A DNA stretch of 18,103 bases. Origin: JBEIUO01 sp964549785. GTDB lineage: Bacteria > Planctomycetota > Phycisphaerae > Phycisphaerales > UBA1924. Shown here one piece after another: positions 1-6,865 of the stretch. The translations under genes were made by a program, and so were the position numbers. The DNA lies in the NCBI GenBank assembly GCA_964549785.1, contig CAZJXA010000050.1, forward strand, positions 1-18,103. The letters run 5' to 3'. Below the pieces are notes generated by a model. That model saw nothing but the letters and a program-made list of their open reading frames with translations. It did not search any database and was not told where the DNA came from. How positions within the stretch are numbered: position 1 is the first letter of the stretch; every line of letters starts with the position of its first letter.

Positions 1-403
1 CTATGGGGGGAACGGTCAGGGAACTTTCGCTGCCGACAGATCGGATTCCGATCGACGACAACGTCCCAAGGAGAGGCCGCTCGAGGGTGATCGACGCGTT
101 CTCGTAGATGGTGAGGTCGCCGCGGATCTCGACATTGACGTCAACGCCCAGGGGCGGATCGCCGGGTGCCGCTCCGGGAGCAAAGTCGACCGTCGTGACG
201 CGCCCCACTTGCTTGCCGCCCAAAAGCACCGCCGAGCCGGGCTTGAGGCCGACGGCCCCGTCCTCGATGCTGAAGCGCACGGTGAACGGAAGCCCGCTCA
301 TGCCGGTCGATTCTCCCAACATGAAACTCACCCAAACCCCGAGGGCAAGTCCTCCCACCACAAAGAGTCCGGCGAGAACGTTGTTGCGGGCGGTGGCGGG
401 CAT
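1..403 (-). CDS. MCE/MlaD-family lipid-transport protein, N-terminal part (runs off the window)
   Basis: Reading the minus strand from the ATG at 403 gives an open frame of 134 residues that is cut by the window edge. Residues 1-8 (MPATARNN) precede one hydrophobic segment at about residues 9-28 (VLAGLFVVGGLALGVWVSF). Next comes a beta-rich region containing FTVRFSIEDGAVGLKPGSAV, GGKQVGRVTTVDF, VDVNVEIRGDLTIYENASI and LLGTLSSIGI. This is the layout of MCE/MlaD domains: a signal anchor followed by a substrate-binding beta barrel, with the 'GL..GS.V...G..VG.V' core and the 'G..I.I' end. Family members form hexameric rings in the periplasm and move lipids between membranes, working with an MlaE/MlaF-type ABC transporter. 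Such genes, if present, would lie beyond the left edge. The gene diverges from tpiA across a 132-base gap. Family assignment is fairly sure; substrate and total length cannot be seen. Confidence 0.8.
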   Translation of the reverse strand, partial: MPATARNNVLAGLFVVGGLALGVWVSFMLGESTGMSGLPFTVRFSIEDGAVGLKPGSAVLLGGKQVGRVTTVDFAPGAAPGDPPLGVDVNVEIRGDLTIYENASITLERPLLGTLSSIGIRSVGSESSLTVPPI

Positions 404-535
404 TTGGGCGAGAGGATAGGGAAGAGGTGGAGAGCACGCCGAAGAGTCCAGAGTCCTCGGTCTTTGGTCCTTTGTTTCCGCGTTCCCGCGTCCGTTATCT
501 TCCCCGACTTCAAGTCGCTTTCCTACGCTCCATCA
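404..535. promoter_or_regulatory. Divergent intergenic region between the MCE gene and tpiA
   Basis: This 132-base gap separates two divergently read genes, so it should hold promoters or upstream leader signals for both. No convincing -35/-10 pair or strong Shine-Dalgarno sequence could be picked out, and tpiA has no clear purine-rich site before its ATG. The promoter role is inferred from gene arrangement only. Confidence 0.35.
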
Positions 536-1327
536 ATGAGCGACCGTAAACCTTTCGTCGGCGGCAACTGGAAGATGACCACGAACCGCACCACTGCGGC
601 CGACCTCGCCCGGGGCGTCGTGGACGGCCTCTTGCATGTCGACGGGGTCGACGTTGCCGTCTTCCCGCCCTTCCCCTACCTCATGCTGGTGAGGGCGATC
701 TTGCGAGACCGGTCCTCGTCCATCAAATTGGGGGCCCAGGACGTCTCGAACTTCACCGACGGGGCCTATACCGGCGAGATCTCGACGACGATGCTGAAGG
801 ACTGCGGCGTTCAGGTGGCCCTCTGCGGCCACAGCGAACGCCGCCACGTCATCGGTGAGAAGGACGAACTTATTAACGCGAAACTCCGAGCGGTGCTCGA
901 CGCCGGGATCGAGGCGATCCTTTGCGTCGGCGAGACGCTCGATGAACGGCTCGCGGGGCATCAGGACATCGTGACTGCCCGACAGATCAAGACCGGCCTC
1001 GCGGAAGTGCCGGGCGACCACATCGAACGCCTCACCGTCGCGTACGAACCCGTGTGGGCGATCGGCACCGGCAAAACCGCCACGCCCGAGGACGCCCAAG
1101 ATGCCCACCGGAACATCCGCGTTGGCCTGCAACGGCTTTTCGGCGACCGTTCCGAACGCGTCCGCATCCAATATGGCGGCAGCCTCAAGCCCGGCAACGC
1201 GCCCGAGATATTTGCCAAGCCGGATGTCGATGGCGGGTTGATCGGTGGGGCTTCGCTGGTGGCCGCCGACTTCGTCGCGATCTGCCGTGCCGCCGCGGGG
1301 AAACGCCCCGTCGGCGGGGAGAAGTAG
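536..1327 (+). CDS. tpiA: Triosephosphate isomerase
   Basis: The 263-residue product interconverts dihydroxyacetone phosphate and glyceraldehyde-3-phosphate in cytoplasmic glycolysis and gluconeogenesis. All family landmarks are visible: the substrate-binding N11 and K13 in GGNWKM, the electrophilic H99 in LCGHSERR, and the catalytic base E171 in AYEPVWAIGTG, which runs into loop 6 (PVWAIGTGK). The phosphate-binding ends follow in QYGGSLKPGNA and DGGLIGGASL. Length is close to the usual ~250 residues of the family. The reading frame is open back to 209, but that stretch lacks TIM similarity and overlaps the divergent MCE gene. The ATG at 536, immediately before SDRKPFVGGNWKM, is therefore the start. 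The downstream neighbour is a surface protein 220 bases away, so tpiA is probably transcribed alone. Confidence 0.97.
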   Translation: MSDRKPFVGGNWKMTTNRTTAADLARGVVDGLLHVDGVDVAVFPPFPYLMLVRAILRDRSSSIKLGAQDVSNFTDGAYTGEISTTMLKDCGVQVALCGHSERRHVIGEKDELINAKLRAVLDAGIEAILCVGETLDERLAGHQDIVTARQIKTGLAEVPGDHIERLTVAYEPVWAIGTGKTATPEDAQDAHRNIRVGLQRLFGDRSERVRIQYGGSLKPGNAPEIFAKPDVDGGLIGGASLVAADFVAICRAAAGKRPVGGEK

Positions 1328-1547
1328 GCGAAGAACCCTGCGGTCTGCACGACGCACCTGCACGCCATGGAATGAAACGCCTCACGCTGCTCTTATCCAC
1401 GAACCGGGATGGCAATGCGCACCCCGCGACCGTGCGACCAATCCGTCCGATAACTCGCAGCCCCATGATCTGCGGGGACCCAGCCAGCGCACCGCAACCG
1501 CGTTGCCGAGCCGCCATTCGTACCCGGAAATTTGGTATTCTTTCCGC
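1328..1547. other. Intergenic region between tpiA and the FG-GAP surface protein gene
   Basis: This 220-base gap has no supported gene and no tRNA-like fold. Its last part, just before the start codon at 1548, contains a small inverted repeat that is annotated separately. There is a weak GC-rich stem possibility right after the tpiA stop, but no clear terminator. Confidence 0.4.
1525..1546 (+). promoter_or_regulatory. Inverted repeat directly upstream of the 1699-residue protein start
   Basis: CGGAAA (1525-1530) and TTTCCG (1541-1546) are perfect complements separated by ten AT-rich bases, and the second arm ends one base before the ATG at 1548. In RNA this would be a 6-bp hairpin that buries the only purine-rich stretch able to serve as a ribosome binding site. 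In DNA it could be an operator. Six-base arms can arise by chance, so the regulatory role is only suggested by position. Confidence 0.25.
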
Positions 1548-4500
1548 ATGTTTTCCACCCTCCGCCACCTTGTCGGCCGCGCCGGTTGGGCCCGCCGTGT
1601 TCCCGCAACGTGCGAGCCCCTTGAACCCCGCCGCTTCCTTGACTCGACGCCGACGTTCGACCTTCTTTCCACGTTAGATACCGTCGATGCGGGCGGGTAT
1701 GGACTGGGCTTCGGGACCGCACTCAAGGCGGGGGACCTGGATGGGGACGGCCGGGCCGACCTCGTCGGTGTGGGCTTTACGGCCGGCCCGCAACCCGTCA
1801 ACGCCATCCGCCTCGGGGTTTTCACCAATCGCGGCGGCCATTTCGAGTCCACGCAGACGCTCGCCTTCGGCCGCGTCGCGGGCGATGTCGAACTGGGCGA
1901 TCTGGACAACGACGGCGACCTGGACGTCGTCATCTCGGAATTCGGCGACTCGTTCGAGAACGCCCCCTGCGGATTCATCGTCCTCTTAAATAACGCCGGA
2001 ACCCTTGGCACCCCCACGTTTGGATGGGTCGGTCCCATCCGGAACGCCGGCACCAGCCTGGCCGATATTGATCTCGCGGATTTCAACCGAGACGGCATCC
2101 TTGACATCGTCGCATCGGTCAACGGTGTCTCCGCCAGCTTCGTCGGCAACGGCTCGGCGGTCAACCCGCAATTCACTCCCTTCCAACAGTTTGGCGGAGC
2201 CGACAGTTTCGTGCCCGCCGATTTCGACGGCGACGGCATCACCGACGTGGCGGCCCAACTCGGCCCCGCCATCAGTCTGTTTTTCGGGAGTTCCGGCGAC
2301 GGAACTCTCCAGGCGGGGTTCGGATTCACCGGTCCCTCGCAGACGTTCTCGCTCTCCGCGGGCGACCTCACCGGCGACGGCCGCGACGACCTGATCGCCA
2401 CGTCCAGCCTCGTTTCGTCCGCGTTCTTCGTCTCCCAAGCCGCGGTCCGCACGCAAGGCTTTGTCTCTTCCGAGGTCTATAGCACCGGCCCGGTGCGCAG
2501 CGAGGCTCTGATCGCGGACGTCGATGCCGACGGCTTTAACGACGCGGTCTTCCGAACCACGGTTTCCTTCGTCACTTGGCACGGTGGTCCGACTGGCACG
2601 TTAGAGCGTCGGGTCACATCGAGGCCAGGCACATTCGGGTCCGATGAGGCGGTCTCCAACTGGGTGCTCGTCAATCTCGACGCCGACCCCCAGCCCGACA
2701 TCGTCTCCGCCGACAGCCGCATACAGGACGATCTCACCAGGCTCTCGATCCACCGCAACATCGAATCCGTTCTGCCGGAACGCCGCTGGGCCGGCATGCT
2801 CGATTCGTTCGAGCAACCCATCGGATCTCGGGAGGATTCCGCCATCGGCGACCTCAACGGCGATGGAATCGCCGACCTCGTCAGCATCGGCAACGCCAAC
2901 ACCGGGCGGGTGCTGGTCCAACTGGGCGGTCCCTCGGCGTTTTCGCAATCCCTCACGCTCGTTACGGCCGTCCCCGGCGCCACCCTCAGCCGCGTCGTGC
3001 TCGCCGACGCCGACAACGACGGCGACCGGGACGTCTTTGTGCTCGCCGCCGCCGCCCGCACCGTCTACCTCCTCGCGAACGCGGGAGGCGTGTTGGGCAC
3101 ACCCCGGATCATCTACACCAGCAACACGGGAGCGGGTTTGTCGGCCCTCGAAGTCGCCCAGATGACGGCCGACACCGTGCCAGACCTGGTGCTGGGAAGC
3201 ACCGGACCCAACACCATCCGCATCGTCACCGGAACGTTGGTTGGCGGCGTGTATTCAACCGCCGCCGAAAGCTCGTTCGACGCCGCGGGAGTTCCCCTGC
3301 GCATCCGGGCCGCGGACTTTGATGGCGATGGATCTCGCGACTTGGCGTGGCTGCACGACACCACCAATCGGGCATGGATCGCGCGGTTCGTGAACGGCGT
3401 CCTGGACAATACCAACGTCCTGAACACCGCGACGGGAGCGTTTCCATTTGATCTTTCGGTGGCCGACGTGAGCGGCGACGGCAAGCCGGACGTCACCGTC
3501 TCGACCCTCAACCTCTACTTCTCCCTTTTCAATACGTCCGGCATCGGGCTTCTGACATTCGCGCAACAGCCGGATGTCAACACCGGCAGCGAAGGCCGCC
3601 TCGTGGTGGCCGATGTCACCGGCGACGGAATAGCCGACCGGGCGTGGAGGGGAGCGGCATTTCTCGACGTTCGCCGGGGCGGAGCGTCCGCCGATGGCAC
3701 CCTTGAACGCTTCGCCACACTCGGGTCCTCGCTCGCCAAGCCCGATGCCGTCTTCCTCGCCGACTTCACCGGCGACCACCGGATCGATGAACTCCGATTC
3801 GACGATAACGCGGGCAACGGCTACTCGGTCAGCCGGGGCGGTCCGGTTTCGCCGCTGGGCTGGGGCTCAACCGTCATCACGCCCACCGACAGCCTCGCGT
3901 TCCAACCCCCGCGAACGGCCGACCTGACGGGCGACGGGAGGCCCGAACTCATCACCTCCGGCCCCACGGGGCTCAACGTCTGGTCGCTTGAGAACGGCGC
4001 GGTGCGCCTGCTTTCCACCGCCGCAGACCCGTCGCTTCTCCGATTTGTGGCGACCGATATCGACGGCGATTCCGACACCGACATCGTTTGGACCAATGAG
4101 CTCGGTCAGGTCCGGGTGAGCAGCAACCCCGGGAACGGCACCTTCACGCCCGGTCCCGGCTCGCTCCTTTTCGATATCGGGTTCAGCCTTCGCGCCATCG
4201 CGGCCGCGCCGATCAATGACGACACCCGGCCCGATCTCCTCATCGCCACCACCACCGGCATCCGGGTCTTCTTCGGTCTGACCGGGGGTGGCTTCGCCGA
4301 GCAGCCAATGATCGCGACCGCCACCATCGGGTCCCCTGTCGAAATCGCGCTCGTCGGGCTGCGTCCCGGCATGCGGCCCGACCTTGTCGTCACCTCGGCC
4401 GCGGACGCCCGCGTTCTTCGGAACGACGGTGCGGGATCGTTCGGCGTGCTCGGAGCGGCCGCCATCGTGCCAGGCACGGCCAACGCATCACGCATCGACC

Positions 4501-6647
4501 GTGTCGAATTGAACGCCGATTTCATCAACGATCTCGCCTTCGGGCCGTACCAAAACAACACCGTCGTCACGGTCGTCAATACATCCAATGCCGGCACGCT
4601 CTCGTTTCAACCGGCGGTGGTGACGTCGGTGGGGACCGATGTCGCGTTCTTCAACAGTTACTTCATCGGCGACATCGACGACGACCGCCGTGCCGACCTG
4701 CTCGGCTTGGGTGACGGTTTCCGATTGAGGAGGGGGCGGGGCGACGGTGGATTCTTCGCCGGCGAAGACTTCGCTCGCCCCGCCGGACGCTCCCTGCACG
4801 CCGTCACCGTCCCGAGCGATCTGTTCGGCCCGCTGCAGTTCCTGCTCGTCGGACCGACGTTCGTTCACTCCGTCCCAACACTCGACCCGGAGTCGATTGC
4901 CACCCCGAATCTCAGCCCCTTGGTGTTCACATCGCCCACATACCTCCGGGGTGAAGCGTTCAGCGCCTTGACCGTGACCACCACAGGACCGCAGTTGAAC
5001 GCCTTCGTCCATTTTTATACCGATAACGGCGACGGTGTCTTCACCCCCGCCGATCCGCTCCTGAGTACCGCCGACAACTCCCTCGGGGACGCCCCGCTCG
5101 ATGGTTTCGTGGCCACCGATGCACCCGGCGGCTTGGTCCGGGTCTTCGCCGTTCCGTTCACTGCGGCCGGCCGGGCGGGCCCTGCGGTGACCGCCACGTA
5201 CACCGTCATTCCCCGGACCGTGTCCGTCACCATCGTGCAGACGCAGTTCATCGGTCCCGAGTTCCGAGTGACGGTGCGGTACCAGGTGGACGAAACGGTC
5301 AACCACTTCGACCTCACCAGTTTTTCCAGCGGCGACGTCACCGCATCAGGCGGGGCGTTCCCACAGGGCGTTCCGGGGACGTTCATCAGTTCCGCGCTCA
5401 ACCCCGCGGACCGGACCGTGACCGCCATCTATGCCTTCCCCTCAAGCCGCGGTTCCTGGGATGTTTCCGACAACGGCCCGGTCTTGGTTGGCCTCGCGTC
5501 TCACCAGGTCGCGCTCTCGAACCCATCCGTCTTCCTCAACGCCCGCCCGCTCCAGATGTTCAGCTTCTTCTTTGAAGCGCCGGTTGCGTACGCACAATGG
5601 CAACTCGTGTCAGGCCACGAACTCCTGGTCGGTGTCCGGTACTTCGACAACGTCGGTATCAGTTGGGGATCACTCGACGATGCCGATCTTGAACTCCGCG
5701 GCCCCGGCGGAATGGTCGTGCCAGGCTTGCTCCGTTCCCGTGCGGTCAGCGGTTCCGCCATCAACAGTCACTATGCCTTCACGGCACCCGGCGGGACGTG
5801 GGGCTCGACCGACAACGGAGCGTACGAACTCTGGGTTCGGCCCACCCAGGTGTGGGACCATCTGGGATACGCCGTTTTGAGCCGCAGGTTGGAAACCTAC
5901 AACCTCTTTTTCAACAACCCCACGGCCGAACGGCTCAGCGAATCCGTCACCGATGGGGGATCGTTTCTTGACGTCACCGTGAGATACAGCGATGCGGTCG
6001 GGAACGCGCCGGGCATTCCGTGGGGCATCTCGTGGGGGTCCATCAGCGACGGCGATTTGGAACTGGTCGGTCCATCGGGGTATGTAGAACTGGGAACGCT
6101 CGTTTCCCGCTCGATCCCGGTTCCGGGCCAACTCGTGGCGACCTACCGCTTCAACGCTCGCGGCGGCGTGTGGGACCATTCCGACAACGCCGCGTACACG
6201 CTCCGGACGAGGCTGAACCAAGTGATCGACAATCAGGGATACGCGGTTCCTGTCTCCGATCTCCGCACCTACAACCTCTTCTTTGCCGCACCGACCGTCA
6301 CTGTCGTAGCCACCGATGTGGCGAACGGCCGGTCCGATTTGCTGGTGGCCGTCACTTACCGAGGCCTGGGTGCAACGCTGATGAGTTGGGACTCTTTTGG
6401 CGACGGCGACGACCTCTCCCTCTCTGGCCCCAACGGCTATTCGGCCGTCAGTTCGCTGGTGTCGCGTCTCTACGACGCCTCGACCAATTCCTACACGGTT
6501 ACCTACCGCTTCCTCGCCCCCGGCGGCACTTGGAACAGCGCCGACAACGGTCAATTCACCCTCCGAACCCGCGCCAACGAAGTCTTTGACGCCCTGGGCC
6601 GCCCCGTGCCCGCCTTCGCCCTCACCACATATGGCCTGTTTTTCTAG
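1548..6647 (+). CDS. Giant surface protein: LEPR-type N-terminus, ~20 FG-GAP/VCBS blades, four C-terminal LFF repeats
   Basis: The 1699-residue product is probably exported or surface-attached; no enzyme signature is visible. The start is the ATG at 1548 because the LEPR motif typical of planctomycete secreted proteins (EPLEPRRFLDS) then lies at residues 23-32; the open frame further upstream looks non-coding. Residues ~62-1050 hold about 20 FG-GAP/VCBS-type blades. Canonical calcium-binding loops such as GDLDGDGRADL, ADFDGDGITDV, GDLNGDGIADL and ADVTGDGIADR recur every 40-60 residues. Several blades are degenerate (e.g. QMTADTVPDLV, VGLRPGMRPDLV). These motifs are known to build calcium-stabilised beta propellers. 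Residues ~1122-1224 form a linker domain, and four related repeats fill residues 1225-1699. The last residues are TYGLFF followed by TAG. The next gene encodes a paralog of the C-terminal third. Adhesion or extracellular scaffolding is a guess from domain type. Confidence 0.9.
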   Translation: MFSTLRHLVGRAGWARRVPATCEPLEPRRFLDSTPTFDLLSTLDTVDAGGYGLGFGTALKAGDLDGDGRADLVGVGFTAGPQPVNAIRLGVFTNRGGHFESTQTLAFGRVAGDVELGDLDNDGDLDVVISEFGDSFENAPCGFIVLLNNAGTLGTPTFGWVGPIRNAGTSLADIDLADFNRDGILDIVASVNGVSASFVGNGSAVNPQFTPFQQFGGADSFVPADFDGDGITDVAAQLGPAISLFFGSSGDGTLQAGFGFTGPSQTFSLSAGDLTGDGRDDLIATSSLVSSAFFVSQAAVRTQGFVSSEVYSTGPVRSEALIADVDADGFNDAVFRTTVSFVTWHGGPTGTLERRVTSRPGTFGSDEAVSNWVLVNLDADPQPDIVSADSRIQDDLTRLSIHRNIESVLPERRWAGMLDSFEQPIGSREDSAIGDLNGDGIADLVSIGNANTGRVLVQLGGPSAFSQSLTLVTAVPGATLSRVVLADADNDGDRDVFVLAAAARTVYLLANAGGVLGTPRIIYTSNTGAGLSALEVAQMTADTVPDLVLGSTGPNTIRIVTGTLVGGVYSTAAESSFDAAGVPLRIRAADFDGDGSRDLAWLHDTTNRAWIARFVNGVLDNTNVLNTATGAFPFDLSVADVSGDGKPDVTVSTLNLYFSLFNTSGIGLLTFAQQPDVNTGSEGRLVVADVTGDGIADRAWRGAAFLDVRRGGASADGTLERFATLGSSLAKPDAVFLADFTGDHRIDELRFDDNAGNGYSVSRGGPVSPLGWGSTVITPTDSLAFQPPRTADLTGDGRPELITSGPTGLNVWSLENGAVRLLSTAADPSLLRFVATDIDGDSDTDIVWTNELGQVRVSSNPGNGTFTPGPGSLLFDIGFSLRAIAAAPINDDTRPDLLIATTTGIRVFFGLTGGGFAEQPMIATATIGSPVEIALVGLRPGMRPDLVVTSAADARVLRNDGAGSFGVLGAAAIVPGTANASRIDRVELNADFINDLAFGPYQNNTVVTVVNTSNAGTLSFQPAVVTSVGTDVAFFNSYFIGDIDDDRRADLLGLGDGFRLRRGRGDGGFFAGEDFARPAGRSLHAVTVPSDLFGPLQFLLVGPTFVHSVPTLDPESIATPNLSPLVFTSPTYLRGEAFSALTVTTTGPQLNAFVHFYTDNGDGVFTPADPLLSTADNSLGDAPLDGFVATDAPGGLVRVFAVPFTAAGRAGPAVTATYTVIPRTVSVTIVQTQFIGPEFRVTVRYQVDETVNHFDLTSFSSGDVTASGGAFPQGVPGTFISSALNPADRTVTAIYAFPSSRGSWDVSDNGPVLVGLASHQVALSNPSVFLNARPLQMFSFFFEAPVAYAQWQLVSGHELLVGVRYFDNVGISWGSLDDADLELRGPGGMVVPGLLRSRAVSGSAINSHYAFTAPGGTWGSTDNGAYELWVRPTQVWDHLGYAVLSRRLETYNLFFNNPTAERLSESVTDGGSFLDVTVRYSDAVGNAPGIPWGISWGSISDGDLELVGPSGYVELGTLVSRSIPVPGQLVATYRFNARGGVWDHSDNAAYTLRTRLNQVIDNQGYAVPVSDLRTYNLFFAAPTVTVVATDVANGRSDLLVAVTYRGLGATLMSWDSFGDGDDLSLSGPNGYSAVSSLVSRLYDASTNSYTVTYRFLAPGGTWNSADNGQFTLRTRANEVFDALGRPVPAFALTTYGLFF
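5220..6644 (+). repeat. Array of four ~120-residue LFF repeats in the 1699-residue protein
   Basis: Four diverged tandem protein repeats end the gene: residues 1225-1342, 1343-1455, 1456-1579 and 1580-1699 (118, 113, 124 and 120 residues). Shared landmarks in repeats 2-4 are a 'V.V.Y.D' strand, 'SWgS...gDl.L.GP.G', 'Y.F.APGGtW...DNg.Y.L' and a closing 'TYnLFF'. Repeat 1 has variants (HFDLTSFSSGD, GSWDVSDNG, MFSFFF). The pattern resembles unnamed beta-sandwich (Ig-like) repeats with APGG.WD..DNG.Y that I associate with large planctomycete and cyanobacterial surface proteins. That similarity is from memory and the fold is inferred. Confidence 0.8.
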
Positions 6648-6679
6648 AAGCGCCGTCGATCCGCCCGGATCCGGTGCTT
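6648..6679 (+). terminator. Strong hairpin immediately after the 1699-residue protein stop
   Basis: The first base after the TAG stop starts an imperfect inverted repeat. The outer arm AAGCGCCG (6648-6655) pairs with CGGTGCTT (6672-6679), including one G-U pair. After a two-base bulge (TC), GATCC (6658-6662) pairs with GGATC (6667-6671) around the loop GCCC. This gives 13 stem pairs. No T-run follows directly, so it is either a terminator without a U-tract or an mRNA 3'-end stabiliser. It implies that the two paralogous genes are not simply co-transcribed. Confidence 0.6.
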
Positions 6680-6865
6680 GTGACGAATCAAAATTCGGCA
6701 CAAAGGGCTGCGGCACGGCGAACATGATCATTTTTTTAGTCTCCGCTTAACGGCGGGATCATCCTCACGCGCCGATAGTCCATGGGTTCGCTTGAAGGGG
6801 CTGATGGGTGCGGTCACGCTCCTCTTACGGTCGCTTTCAAGTCGACTCCCGGAGGAACGAAGAAC
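6680..6865. other. Intergenic leader region of the 645-residue paralog
   Basis: This region lies between the hairpin and the second paralog and contains no supported gene. It includes a run of seven T at 6731-6737 preceded by the palindrome TGATCA, without a convincing stem, and ends in the Shine-Dalgarno sequence of the downstream gene (GGAGGA at 6851-6856, nine bases before the ATG). The frame of the downstream gene is open from 6782, but the strong Shine-Dalgarno favours the start at 6866. Confidence 0.4.

Noticed and set aside
209..535. N-terminal extension of triosephosphate isomerase (109 extra residues)
   Set aside because: The extension overlaps the divergent MCE gene, has no TIM similarity and low-complexity composition; the ATG at 536 fits the family start exactly.
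5670..6731. 353-residue open frame on the minus strand under the LFF repeats
   Set aside because: It is antisense to a clearly coding, repeat-bearing gene, and long antisense frames are expected in GC-rich DNA. No domain is recognisable.
6731..6737. Run of seven T as an intrinsic terminator
   Set aside because: Only the short palindrome TGATCA precedes it and no stable GC-rich stem could be built; the better hairpin is at 6648-6679.
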